32,423 nucleotides of DNA, taken from positions 1-32,423 of the forward strand of contig JBGSKV010000009.1 of NCBI GenBank assembly GCA_041740975.1, in the 5' to 3' direction. This DNA is from JBGSKV01 sp041740975 (GTDB lineage Bacteria; Bdellovibrionota_B; Oligoflexia; Oligoflexales; JALZUQ01). Positions 1-8,402 of this stretch are shown in pieces; within the stretch, counting starts at the first letter, position 1, and the number at the start of each line of letters is the position of its first letter. A program made the translations under genes and the position numbers. The notes beneath the pieces are model-generated. The model saw only the letters and a program-made list of their open reading frames with translations. It made no database searches and was not told the origin of the DNA.

Positions 1-2948
1 ACAACAATGGTGTCGATATCTTCATTTCACCAGAAGTGAATCGTGAAAATTTTGTCAGTTTCTATCACGGAAGTCCCAATGCATTCGAAGCTCTACCGAT
101 CTACAAACCCCAAGATTTAGCCGCTTTCGACTCTGTAAAAAACCCGACCAGCAATGAAGGCGAAATCATCTATATGTGGGCTCCGGATCCCGCTGGTACC
201 TACAAGAATTTTAGCTACCCAAGTTCCGTTTCACTGACTTCTGACTATGCGCGTGGCGCGGTCGGATTTCAGATCATGAACCTTTTGTTCGTGAATCAAC
301 GCGCAATCGAAAATAAATTCGCGATGGAAGAAGACTGGTTGCGAGAAAGTCTCGCGTATTTGGCATCTTCCTACGTGGGTGGAAATGACTTTACGTTTAA
401 ATATGTCTCCAATTATTTAAGCTCACAACCTCAAATTCTGAGTCTTAATATGGGACACGAAGCAACGCCATTCTCAGAATTTTCCGGCATGGAAAATCGC
501 GGTTACCGTACAATGTTCGGCTGGTATTTACACGCACGCCTGTGTGGGACATCTCTCACCCCATGTGCGGCTCTTAATGACATCATTGAATCCAACACCA
601 AAGGCAAGGCAACTGTCGAGGCCGCCACGGATAGAACCTTTAATCAGGTCTTGGAAAACTATGGTGTTACCGTCGGCGTGGCGTTAGCAGATGACCCCGA
701 ATCGGCCAAGGCCTTCTGGGACGCAGCACCCGCTGGATATCCAGAGGCGCCTTATGACATGCCAAAAGCTGGTTTTATAAATGCGGGCATCACGGCAGGC
801 AACATGCCGACCAACATCGTAAACTTGCCAACAGCGGGTAACCGTTCCAGTGCTGGCGCGGACTTCCCTCAAGTTACTTTATTGCCAAGTCAAAGTATCT
901 CTGGACCGTTTACCAGTCGCGATATGGAAATTTTCCAGCCGATTTTTCCTGATTACGAGGTTGACCTCAACTTGGCGGAAAACTCTGTGACTTACATTAT
1001 GATGACAGGTCTCATTGATCAAGAGACGGTCGCCAGGGCTATTTTCGGTCAGAACCTCAAGGTTGTTATTGTGCCATTAGGTGAAATCAATGCTGGCGCC
1101 ATTAAGGCTGCCGGGCATAGACGTAATCGAATGCTTCACAGCGAAAAAGTTGACGAAAACAATACGATGAATTCGTCACCTATCAATTTGACAACAACCG
1201 ATGTCGATTGGAATAATCCGGCAGAAGCATTCACGAACTTGAATATCGCTGATGTCGATATGCGGTCGGACTTTCGCTACCCACGTCGGATGAACTTTAC
1301 GCCCATGGCATATCCGGATATTGCCGATACCGAAGAACTCATTGTCAGTGGCGATAAGGATCTGTGGATTGCCGGTACAATTGAAAATGGCACAGTCACA
1401 GTGAATGGAAGCGAATCAACTTTGCCTGATACGGATTCTTATGTCATCGAGGCAAATCCATGCTTAGGTGTGACCCCAGGACCGGACCTCATCGCGTGTG
1501 AGAGCACTTCACATAATTTAGTGTTGCAGCTATCCTCACGCATTTTTACCACCAAAATTGAGCCCATGTTCCTGGTAACGGCCAATGACACAGATTTGCT
1601 GCGCGGAAAGCAAATTATCCGCTCTCTGGAAGATGTAGGGGGAGATTTGACCGAAGTCTTCGAGGCGGCGGAAGGCGAAGTTCAAGTTGTTTGTGAGAGT
1701 AGCGATCTATACCCAGCCTTAGGCGTTTCAGCCCTCTGTGCCAACGGCGGGACTTTGAGCGAAAGCCTTGGTCATCAATATTTCTTGGATAACTACAACT
1801 ATCGCCACCCGAATGATCTTGGCCTTTTCGCGCAAGTTTATGACAACTATCTCTTTGGCGGACCCTTAGGTTTCCCGTTTACGAATGCTTGGACCATTGC
1901 CAGAGATGAATTAGACGGACCTTCCGAGCGAGCACATAAAATAGACTTTGCTCCCGAAGAGTTTCATCGCAATTACTATTCGTTTAAATATGACGCAGCG
2001 CTTAAACCAAAAATCATGAAATTCTTTTATTATAACCATAGCAGCGGGGATCCGATCGGTTCTGGAATGGACGAAACCGAACCGATGTCGGACGAAACAA
2101 TTGAAGCCCTTATTCTCGTCAAAGAGTATTTGGGTGACTTGATAGCTGAACCCGTGCCTCCCGACGAAGAATTTGTCGGCGCCTGTGAACTCTTCGTCGA
2201 AGCGGTTGAGCTTTGCCAAACTCCTTGGTCGGAACGTAACAATATCATTGATGCCATCGACCAGTACTTGCACTTTGGTGACTTAGAACGAGTTGTCATC
2301 TGTACAAACCCTGGCGCCGTCGCTCCATGCCCAATACTAGGAATTTTGAACGTAACAAGCGGCGTGGCGAACCTCGCAAGTTGGAACATCAAAAACGCTG
2401 CATTTGATGAGCTGGGATCTAGTTTTTCAACTTACTACAAGCCTATTTATGCAACCGGAGTCGTTGATAAATGTGCGAATCGCACGTCTTTTGATCCGAC
2501 CGAATTTGATACCTTTTGCGAATACTCTGCGAATGCGGACTTCACTCAGTCTGGTAATGACATTAGGTCGCAGTTTCCAGTGACGTCTTCGCAAATATTC
2601 ATTTGCGGCCATGGCACCACTTGCGATATTTCCTCAGCCAACTTTAAACTCGGCTTGGACTACCTGAGTTATCGCGAAAGCGTTATTGACCCTGGTAAAG
2701 TTTACCACTGGCAACGACAGGCTGTGACTGGCGAAGTTCATCCTGCGATTGGTGATCGCAACAATGCGAGAATCGGCGAGGTTATCGGAAAGACAGGGCT
2801 GTTGCATGCGCAAGAGATTACTGTACCTGGCACCGGAGCTACACTTCATATCATTGTCGGTGGCAAAGATAACACGGCAGGTAAATATCTTTTAAGGGCG
2901 CGATTCAAGAACTTTGATGTCCCAGTCGCGGCGTCTGAACTTTATTGA
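1..2948 (+). CDS. C-terminal part of a large secreted protein, M30 (hyicolysin-like) metallopeptidase homologue, 5' truncated by window edge
   Basis: The frame is open to the first base of the window (it reads NNGVDIFISPEV before the GTG at 36), so the true start lies upstream and at least 980 residues are encoded. Counting from the GTG, residues ~45-115 and ~160-220 resemble the M30/hyicolysin zinc-peptidase core: a 'DPAGTY' strand, a helix ending NQR, then 'DWLRESLAYLA' where the family has WLnEgl-ah-AE, and later 'RGYRTMFGWYLHARL' followed by 'VEAATDRTFNQVLENY', typical of the family's end. The place where HExxH is expected reads FQIMN (residues 78-82), so zinc binding looks lost. The remaining ~700 residues show no domain I can name; paired cysteines (for example CETP-like spacing is absent but Cys occur in pairs around 170-178 and 560-570) suit an extracytoplasmic protein. 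Signal peptide not visible because of truncation. Family call is by motif memory, moderate certainty. Confidence 0.6.
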   Translation, partial: NNGVDIFISPEVNRENFVSFYHGSPNAFEALPIYKPQDLAAFDSVKNPTSNEGEIIYMWAPDPAGTYKNFSYPSSVSLTSDYARGAVGFQIMNLLFVNQRAIENKFAMEEDWLRESLAYLASSYVGGNDFTFKYVSNYLSSQPQILSLNMGHEATPFSEFSGMENRGYRTMFGWYLHARLCGTSLTPCAALNDIIESNTKGKATVEAATDRTFNQVLENYGVTVGVALADDPESAKAFWDAAPAGYPEAPYDMPKAGFINAGITAGNMPTNIVNLPTAGNRSSAGADFPQVTLLPSQSISGPFTSRDMEIFQPIFPDYEVDLNLAENSVTYIMMTGLIDQETVARAIFGQNLKVVIVPLGEINAGAIKAAGHRRNRMLHSEKVDENNTMNSSPINLTTTDVDWNNPAEAFTNLNIADVDMRSDFRYPRRMNFTPMAYPDIADTEELIVSGDKDLWIAGTIENGTVTVNGSESTLPDTDSYVIEANPCLGVTPGPDLIACESTSHNLVLQLSSRIFTTKIEPMFLVTANDTDLLRGKQIIRSLEDVGGDLTEVFEAAEGEVQVVCESSDLYPALGVSALCANGGTLSESLGHQYFLDNYNYRHPNDLGLFAQVYDNYLFGGPLGFPFTNAWTIARDELDGPSERAHKIDFAPEEFHRNYYSFKYDAALKPKIMKFFYYNHSSGDPIGSGMDETEPMSDETIEALILVKEYLGDLIAEPVPPDEEFVGACELFVEAVELCQTPWSERNNIIDAIDQYLHFGDLERVVICTNPGAVAPCPILGILNVTSGVANLASWNIKNAAFDELGSSFSTYYKPIYATGVVDKCANRTSFDPTEFDTFCEYSANADFTQSGNDIRSQFPVTSSQIFICGHGTTCDISSANFKLGLDYLSYRESVIDPGKVYHWQRQAVTGEVHPAIGDRNNARIGEVIGKTGLLHAQEITVPGTGATLHIIVGGKDNTAGKYLLRARFKNFDVPVAASELY

Positions 2949-2963
2949 AGGTTCGATTTAACG

Positions 2964-2995
2964 AAGCCTCTCACGATAGCGTGAGAGGCTTTTTT
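2964..2995 (+). terminator. Rho-independent terminator of the M30-like gene
   Basis: A perfect 10-bp stem (AGCCTCTCAC at 2965-2974, GTGAGAGGCT at 2981-2990) with a 6-nt loop GATAGC is followed directly by a T run (2991-2995). It starts 16 bases after the stop codon of the plus-strand gene. The stop of the convergent minus-strand lipoprotein gene (2994-2996) lies in the T tail; on that strand the stem is not followed by a good U run, so it probably serves the plus strand only. Confidence 0.88.
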
Positions 2996-4418
2996 ATTTG
3001 ACAAGCCACTCAATAAATAACCAGTTTTTATGTGCGCCGAATTTATGAAGCTCTAAAGCCTTCGCAGTCCTTTCATGGAGAGGAATCGAAGCTTGCGCCG
3101 CCACTTCTTCCGCGAAAACAATTTTTAAACTTCGTTCGACGATATTAGTTGAACTAGCATTGACCAAACCGCCCGTGACATCCACAAAAAATCCACCGAT
3201 CGACTCTACTCCAGGAGATGGTTTGACTTGCGTCAAAAGTGGCTTTGACTTTTTGTCTGAGCTCAGTTCTTTTGCCTGAACGAGATCGCGCTTCAGTTTG
3301 ACTTGGCCATTTTCTTCGACCACCTTATAGACTATATCCATGACAAAAAATCTAGCTTCCTCGCCCTCGCTCGTGATTACGTGCGCCCGACCAGATAGTT
3401 TAATTGAATTGTCCATAAATGAAAAACTAAGTGGATTGGACTTGTCGAACGCTATCCGAGGATAATCTAACTTCTGGCCTTCCGAAAGCTTGGCTGCCAG
3501 AGGCAACGGGACCCCAGAGAAAATCTTTTCAAAATAATCAAGAGACACCCACTGACCTGCGACGATATTATCGGCGATGAATCGCGTCAAATATCCATCG
3601 TGTAAATAAAAAGACATATCAGATGGACCCCGCAAAATAGGCTCTAGTTTGAGACTATCGGCGGCATCCAATTCAATTGCCCAAGCCGCATAACTTTCGT
3701 TTGAATAAAACTTTGCCGCCCCTCGCATGGCATGCTGATCAAACAAAAAGGCGTAGGATGCTTTGAATAACTCGTTTGCTTTGATGCCAAAGTTCGCAAT
3801 CTCATCACGCATCATGCCCATGGCGGTGTCTAAGACCTGTTGTTCAAATTCTGAATCGATCTTTTTGCGATTTTTCTCTAATTGAGATGCGGTCTCTTGA
3901 TTGACTTTTCGTTCGCCAATGCCCGTCAAGCCTTCATAGACTGTTCTGAAGTTGGATGACGTCGCTCCCGAAGAGTATTGTGGGTCCGAGTGGGTAAAGC
4001 CATTTTGACTAAGGTATATCTCGCTAGAGATGACACCCGTGGACTTGGTCGTGCCGTTGGCAACATGTTGTTGGCCCCAAAGCGGAACATTTCCCTTCAC
4101 CGAATAGTTCGCAATGGTACTAAGGTCAACATACACAAGAAACTTGGCCTGTTCATTCGACTGGAGAGGACTGATTTTGATTTGTGCTGTGGTCGTCGCT
4201 TTTCCGGAGATTTTTGCTGAATTTGCCGATTTATGAAAAGGTGTGATTTTGGACAGGTCGGCCACTAATCCAGAGAGAGCTGCTTCGTTAGCGCGAAACT
4301 CAAAAGGCAGATGAGACGTACCCGAGGCATTTAACTCAGAGCTAGGCGTTTCTTGGCACGCCCCTAGAACCCATAATGCACTCATGGTCACAACCGCAAT
4401 GAATTTATTCTTCCGCAT
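2994..4418 (-). CDS. Lipoprotein of unknown function, paralogue of the protein at 22724-24229
   Basis: The chosen ATG at 4418 is preceded by GGGGAGA at good spacing and gives a textbook lipoprotein signal: MRKNKF, a hydrophobic stretch, and lipobox L-G-A-C. An upstream in-frame start (4553) would put 45 hydrophilic residues before the signal and is rejected. The mature protein (~455 residues) has no named domain that I recognise. It aligns by eye with the other lipoprotein of this window: 'DMSFYLHDGYLTRFI' against 'DLSFQLHESFVNSFF', 'NPLSFSFMDNSIKLSGRA' against 'TPVALSIADNLITFTIRA', and a common end 'NWLFIEWLV' / 'GWLNIVWKIV'. The alternating polar/hydrophobic pattern suggests a beta-rich fold in the periplasm or on the outer membrane. 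Function unknown; the paralogy is the useful fact. Confidence 0.85.
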   Translation of the reverse strand: MRKNKFIAVVTMSALWVLGACQETPSSELNASGTSHLPFEFRANEAALSGLVADLSKITPFHKSANSAKISGKATTTAQIKISPLQSNEQAKFLVYVDLSTIANYSVKGNVPLWGQQHVANGTTKSTGVISSEIYLSQNGFTHSDPQYSSGATSSNFRTVYEGLTGIGERKVNQETASQLEKNRKKIDSEFEQQVLDTAMGMMRDEIANFGIKANELFKASYAFLFDQHAMRGAAKFYSNESYAAWAIELDAADSLKLEPILRGPSDMSFYLHDGYLTRFIADNIVAGQWVSLDYFEKIFSGVPLPLAAKLSEGQKLDYPRIAFDKSNPLSFSFMDNSIKLSGRAHVITSEGEEARFFVMDIVYKVVEENGQVKLKRDLVQAKELSSDKKSKPLLTQVKPSPGVESIGGFFVDVTGGLVNASSTNIVERSLKIVFAEEVAAQASIPLHERTAKALELHKFGAHKNWLFIEWLVK

Positions 4419-4615
4419 AGTATCTCCCCGACAGCTTTTCAATGGGACGCGTGCAAAGTCCATGACGCAGCCGTCTCCTTGCAGATTTGATTCCTTATTT
4501 AAGTACAATAGTTTCAGATGGTTAGGCGTGTTAGGCTGGGAGAAATTGCGCAAGACTTTAACAGTCTGCCGAAATTATGACAGTCAGACAGACGACCGAA
4601 TGTTAAGAGTATGGG

Positions 4616-5140
4616 ATGAAGTGGAAGGTCAACACATCTAATCCAGGAAAACTTGCCGAATACCAAAAGTATTTGGGCGATGTGTCGACTGAGCATCGCG
4701 ATTTGGATGAACCCGACGCTGATATTGTGACGATTGTACGCTTTAAGGCCTCGCAGTTTTTGGAGCCAGTTTTGGTGGATGATGTTTCATTAGAAATTAG
4801 CGATGCTCATGCCGGTACACTGATTCGCTGGCATCTGCATGAACTTGGCAAACACATTGGCAAAAAGGCAGAGTTCATTTGCCTTATTGGTATACGCCGC
4901 GAAGATAACATTCATATTTACCGAGGATCCACCAGCGGCACGATTGCATCGCCACGCGGTCACTCCTTCGGATTTAATAACTATTTTGTGCCAGAAGGTT
5001 TGCATAAAACTTTTGGCGAAGTGATCCCTCCGCAACTGAGTCCACGCAAACTAGCCATTGATCAATTGCTTCTTGATAGACCTTACGTGGTTGAGGCACC
5101 TATAGAAACATGGTCAGGAGATTTTCAGAAAAAATCTTAA
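4616..5140 (+). CDS. Divergent RdgB/HAM1-type non-canonical purine NTP pyrophosphatase
   Basis: Enzymes of this family hydrolyse dITP, ITP and XTP to monophosphates and keep deaminated purines out of DNA and RNA. The N-terminal 'TSNPGKLAEY' is the family's substrate-binding SxNxxK segment, followed by acidic 'DLDEPDADI', 'VLVDDVSLEI' (usually E/D-D-S/T-G-L) and the second half 'RGSTSGTIASPRG' + 'FGFNNYFVPEG' + 'KTFGE' and 'SPRKLA', matching G-x-I, F-G-Y-D-P-x-F and S-H-R-x-A. At 174 residues it is about 20 shorter than usual, with 'DAHAGTLIRWHLHELG' replacing the usual pocket segment. Start ATG at 4616 with AAGAG upstream; divergent from the lipoprotein gene at 4418. An insertion sequence begins at the base after its stop codon. 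Family assignment firm, substrate preference not. Confidence 0.82.
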   Translation: MKWKVNTSNPGKLAEYQKYLGDVSTEHRDLDEPDADIVTIVRFKASQFLEPVLVDDVSLEISDAHAGTLIRWHLHELGKHIGKKAEFICLIGIRREDNIHIYRGSTSGTIASPRGHSFGFNNYFVPEGLHKTFGEVIPPQLSPRKLAIDQLLLDRPYVVEAPIETWSGDFQKKS

Positions 5141-5162
5141 GAACTGATCCTCTTAAATGGTG
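5141..5162. repeat. Left terminal inverted repeat of the IS
   Basis: Matches the reverse complement of 6105-6126 at 19 of 22 bases; both share GAACTG outermost and TTAAATGGTG innermost. It contains the transposase stop codon (5153-5155, minus strand). Confidence 0.85.
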
Positions 5163-6037
5163 ATAGCCAAACTCCGTAAATAAATCTTTTTAGGGTTATC
5201 AAGATACATATTGTGAAACCAAGCATAGATATAGAGAAGTTGCTTTAATTCATCGATGGTCTTCGCAGTGCACCAGGTTCGCCGAGATAGAGTTTTGATA
5301 TTATCTCGAACCATTGCATATGTATGATTTAAACTAAATAGAGGATCAAATTTTTTGGCTTTAAGCTCGCCCTGCCCCGTCACGCATCCTCTCACGCCTT
5401 TGAATCCAGTATGCGTCGAATTTGCAAAGTTCTTTTTAATCAGCGCTGGGTAATGAACACTTTCATCTGACTTTATGTGAACGAGATCTAAACTACATTG
5501 GCGAAGATCTGAAAAAACATTTTGCAGAACAAGGCGACGTTGACAGAATCTTTGTCCATATTTTTTCCTAGATATAGCGGCAAGTTTTCCTTTAGCGGCA
5601 ATTTTGCCGACATCGAATGCCAGAATTTTTCGAGTTTGCTCTTCTACAGCTATGGGAATAGTCACAGGCTTACACTTGGTGTGTTCAAAGCTTTCCATTT
5701 CATCAAAGTAAAAGGTATGTACTTTAGACCTCTGGCTTCGGTAAATGCTTAAGTTACTTTCTGCCACAGCAGCAAATCGCGACACTCTACGAGCAATGGC
5801 GATGGGTTTTAGATGAAATATAAGCGCGCATCGACGTTGGGACTGACCACTGCACAAAAGTCTAAAGATCATTTGATTAAACTGACGTTTTCTAAGTCGG
5901 TAATCAATATTGAGGGTTTGCGTGGAAAAACTTTTTTGGCAGGGCTTGCAGTGAAAACGCTGAATCGACTTTCTGTCAGAAGGCCGAATATAAAAGCCTC
6001 TTTTTGTTGCTAGGCCTTTGCAATCAGGACACGTCAT
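5153..6037 (-). CDS. IS1-like transposase with N-terminal zinc ribbon
   Basis: The 294-residue protein opens with a zinc ribbon (C3-x2-C6 and C30-x2-C33), continues with a helix-turn-helix-like stretch (~50-95), and then an RNase H-type catalytic region: 'YFDEMESFEH' (D112), 'HIKSDESVHY' (D191) and 'SLNHTYAMVRDNIKTLSRRTW' in pieces (SLNHTY at 236-241). In IS1 the last block carries the third acidic residue in 'IER'; here that site is N237, which I believe is usual for this relative of IS1 rather than damage. It is a single uninterrupted frame with no frameshift. ATG at 6037 has AAGGAG at 7 bases. It catalyses cut/copy of its own element at the repeats 5141-5162 and 6105-6126. Confidence 0.85.
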   Translation of the reverse strand: MTCPDCKGLATKRGFYIRPSDRKSIQRFHCKPCQKSFSTQTLNIDYRLRKRQFNQMIFRLLCSGQSQRRCALIFHLKPIAIARRVSRFAAVAESNLSIYRSQRSKVHTFYFDEMESFEHTKCKPVTIPIAVEEQTRKILAFDVGKIAAKGKLAAISRKKYGQRFCQRRLVLQNVFSDLRQCSLDLVHIKSDESVHYPALIKKNFANSTHTGFKGVRGCVTGQGELKAKKFDPLFSLNHTYAMVRDNIKTLSRRTWCTAKTIDELKQLLYIYAWFHNMYLDNPKKIYLRSLAITI

Positions 6038-6104
6038 AGTAGCTCCTTAAAAGTGGAGACTATGCAGTAATCGGTAGAGGTCATGAAGTGACACTATACC
6101 AAAA

Positions 6105-6126
6105 CACCATTTAAAAGTAGCAGTTC
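6105..6126. repeat. Right terminal inverted repeat of the IS
   Basis: Partner of 5141-5162, on the transposase 5' side. The transposase promoter should lie between here and 6037; no convincing -35/-10 pair was picked out. Confidence 0.85.
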
Positions 6127-6133
6127 ATGAACT

Positions 6134-7384
6134 TTACCGACCGATCATGGTTATCTCACGAAGTAAGTCGATCCAGCGATGGTTGGCGCTTACACCGGCG
6201 ACCACTGGGAAAAAGAAAATAAACACGGCAAGGTAGACTGCAAGGTAAGTTCCCATAAGTTTTTTTGATTGAGACTGAAGGTAGCAGCCGACAAAAAGAC
6301 ACATGATCGGAACGACTTGCAGCATATAATATAAAAACCCATTCCCCCGCTCCCATAAAATAATATAGTAGGGCAAATAGGACGTCGCAAACCAAATCAA
6401 CAAAATCGTTAATCGTGAGTCGGATTGCTTTTGCAACACTTTCCAGACGTACCATATCAACAGTGAAAAGAATGAGAGCCAGAGCACGGGATGCCCGAGG
6501 GCTATCAAAGTTCGCGGACTTTTATATGCATAATAAACTGGACGCCAGTTGTAGATCCAAGTAAAGGGACTGGACTCATAGGTGTGAGCGTCCAGTTTAC
6601 TGATAACACGAAAACCCGTATCCAAGTTAAAGTTTATCCAGTCAGCAAAACTGTAACCGTGCCGCGAGTAGAAAAACACCCACCAGCTACAATAAAGAAG
6701 CAAGACGAGGCCTACAAATCTTACGATATGGGACAGACGGATCCGAACTGCTAGCTGGGGCATGTACAAAAGGTAAAGCACACAAAAGCCAAAAAGGCCA
6801 AAAAATCCGGTCATTTTTGTTGAGATTGCGCAGAAAAAGCCAACCGCTCCCACCCACGTCCACAGTAGCCGATGACCGCCAGCACGAAGTCGAAAAAAGG
6901 CATACATCCCCAAAAGACAAAACGTCATGAGAAAAATATCCAACATTCCCACTCGCGATTGCGTCATATGCAAGAATTCAAAAGACATGAGTGCGGGCGG
7001 AACCAGCGCGAAGTTTCTATCTTTGATAAACTCGACTGAAATCAGCCAAAGCAGCACGAGAGAAAAAATCCCGAAAACTGCTGAAAAAAATCGCCAGCCC
7101 AAGGGCCCGTCACCAAAAGCAAGAATGCCGACCCCCATGATCAACTTTCCCAAAGGAGGATGTGAAAAGTTCGGATCAGGCGACTCAGCTATTTCGTTTG
7201 ACCGGCCTCGCCAAGCTTCCAATCCGGGGTGTGGCATGAGTCCCATCAAAACTTTTGCGGCTGGAATATAATGATACTCGTCAAATATGACTGTTGGGAG
7301 CTTATCGATCTGCCAAAAACGAAGGGAGATGCTAACGAGCACTCCTACGATGATCACGGCGAACATTCGTTTTGACCAGTACAT
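6134..7384 (-). CDS. Protein O-mannosyltransferase (PMT/GT39)-like integral membrane glycosyltransferase
   Basis: The family transfers mannose (or another sugar) from a lipid-phosphate sugar to serine/threonine of exported proteins on the outer face of the inner membrane. Residues ~34-41 'FDEYHYIPAA' carry the acidic D-E pair of the first external loop, and 'HPPLGK' (~75-80) is the second conserved loop motif. About ten hydrophobic segments follow. 'FLHMTQSRVGMLDIFL' matches the family's R-x-x-M-L-D signature. Length 416 is short compared with ~500-750 for eukaryotic PMTs but normal for bacterial ones. It lies downstream of two same-strand lipoprotein genes (86-bp gap), which may be its substrates. 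Its 3' end is 7 bp from the IS. The acceptor and sugar cannot be told from sequence. Confidence 0.85.
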   Translation of the reverse strand: MYWSKRMFAVIIVGVLVSISLRFWQIDKLPTVIFDEYHYIPAAKVLMGLMPHPGLEAWRGRSNEIAESPDPNFSHPPLGKLIMGVGILAFGDGPLGWRFFSAVFGIFSLVLLWLISVEFIKDRNFALVPPALMSFEFLHMTQSRVGMLDIFLMTFCLLGMYAFFRLRAGGHRLLWTWVGAVGFFCAISTKMTGFFGLFGFCVLYLLYMPQLAVRIRLSHIVRFVGLVLLLYCSWWVFFYSRHGYSFADWINFNLDTGFRVISKLDAHTYESSPFTWIYNWRPVYYAYKSPRTLIALGHPVLWLSFFSLLIWYVWKVLQKQSDSRLTILLIWFATSYLPYYIILWERGNGFLYYMLQVVPIMCLFVGCYLQSQSKKLMGTYLAVYLAVFIFFFPVVAGVSANHRWIDLLREITMIGR

Positions 7385-7470
7385 TCCAAAGTCCCATGCA
7401 ACGGAAGGATGAATGCCTCCTATTGTATGGCTACGCTTGCATCATCACAAGCATATGTTCGAATTTTCAA

Positions 7471-8376
7471 TTACAAGTTTGCACCGAGAAAACTCAGAAT
7501 CTGTTCGTTGGTGACAACATTTGAATCGCTGAAGTCAGCACCAACCAAGCTCTCCGGAACCTTTGGCTCATCCAAATAAAAATAATCGAACTGCGCCCGC
7601 AAATCCGGACTTCCATCCAAATGGTTATTGTTATGGAACACTGGTGTGACTCCCTGGACCGTGTCCCAGTCCGTGTATGCCGTAAGGCCGACTTGAACTT
7701 CTGCCGGCATGTCAGCGCGATGATATCGCCTATGCACGCGCCAAACCTGGCTCGGATATTTAATCAGCAAAATAAAGTATTCGCCAATGCGAGCAGTCTG
7801 AATGATTGCATCACCCGCAGGGCTACTTTCAATTTCAAGCACAGATACACTGTTATTGGTCGTTTTGACTTCTGATTGATACTCGCCCGGCTCATCGGCG
7901 GCGCCAATCGAAAGAAAAATATAGTCCTCTTGCCCCGCCACCCAGGTGGCTGCCGTCGTGGTTTTAGGAGCCCGCACCATGATCCCAGCCAAAGAGTAGC
8001 TGACATTGGGCGGGCCATTTCCTGCTTTATTGCGAACCTCTAACGAAGTGGTTGCCACGAAATTGCCGCCGATGGGCTGGTACATCAAAACACCACGATA
8101 ATCCTCAAACCAACCACTCGAGTAAGGCACCATCGTTAACCATCCGGGCCGAACCGTGTCGATATCCAAGGTCTCGAGCTGACTGTTCGCCCATTGTTCT
8201 GACTTCCAAACTTGCGACCATTTTTCAAGAGAAGCAGGATTTGCAAACTCTTCCCTTTTTAAATTGATCGGTATGGGCAGCGGCTTTGAGATGTTTTCGT
8301 CTTTTGTACGCGCGGCGTCGGAACCACCGCACGCCGTGATAAAAAATGCCACTAAAATAAAAAACGAGTACCACAT
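7471..8376 (-). CDS. Lipoprotein with a concanavalin A-like/laminin-G-like (DUF1349-type) domain
   Basis: The 301-residue product begins MWYSFFILVAFFITAC: a hydrophobic signal with lipobox I-T-A-C at Cys16. The body (~40-275) has the beta-sandwich pattern of the ConA-like lectin/glucanase fold: 'YRGVLMYQPIGGNFVATTSLEV', written here only in part as YRGVLMYQPIGGNF, then 'AGIMVRAP' and 'YIFLSIGA', 'FILLIKYPSQVWRVHRRY', 'QVGLTAYTDW', 'AQFDYFYLDEP'. These are the typical strands of DUF1349-like proteins that bind or measure sugar. It starts 26 bp after the stop of the fibro-slime gene and is followed by the mannosyltransferase-like gene, so probably one operon. Ligand unknown. Confidence 0.72.
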   Translation of the reverse strand: MWYSFFILVAFFITACGGSDAARTKDENISKPLPIPINLKREEFANPASLEKWSQVWKSEQWANSQLETLDIDTVRPGWLTMVPYSSGWFEDYRGVLMYQPIGGNFVATTSLEVRNKAGNGPPNVSYSLAGIMVRAPKTTTAATWVAGQEDYIFLSIGAADEPGEYQSEVKTTNNSVSVLEIESSPAGDAIIQTARIGEYFILLIKYPSQVWRVHRRYHRADMPAEVQVGLTAYTDWDTVQGVTPVFHNNNHLDGSPDLRAQFDYFYLDEPKVPESLVGADFSDSNVVTNEQILSFLGANL

Positions 8377-8402
8377 CGGAACATCCCGCCTACGCAGTCA
8401 GA

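Larger units (their letters stand above)
5141..6126 (-). mobile_element. Complete IS1-like insertion sequence with 22-bp imperfect terminal inverted repeats
   Basis: The ends are 5141-5162 (GAACTGATCCTCTTAAATGG + TG) and 6105-6126 (complement GAACTGCTACTTTTAAATGG + TG); they match at 19 of 22 positions. The 986-bp element holds one transposase gene that fills nearly all of it, its stop codon lying inside the left repeat. Flanking bases (AATCTTAA on the left, ATGAACTT on the right) show no direct target duplication. The insertion fills the gap between two convergent genes: it starts right after the rdgB-like stop and ends 7 bases before the stop of the mannosyltransferase-like gene. Confidence 0.85.

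Noticed and set aside
1911..2392. 120-codon frames on the minus strand within the M30-like gene
   Set aside because: Shadows of the 970-codon frame on the plus strand; no SD or domain.
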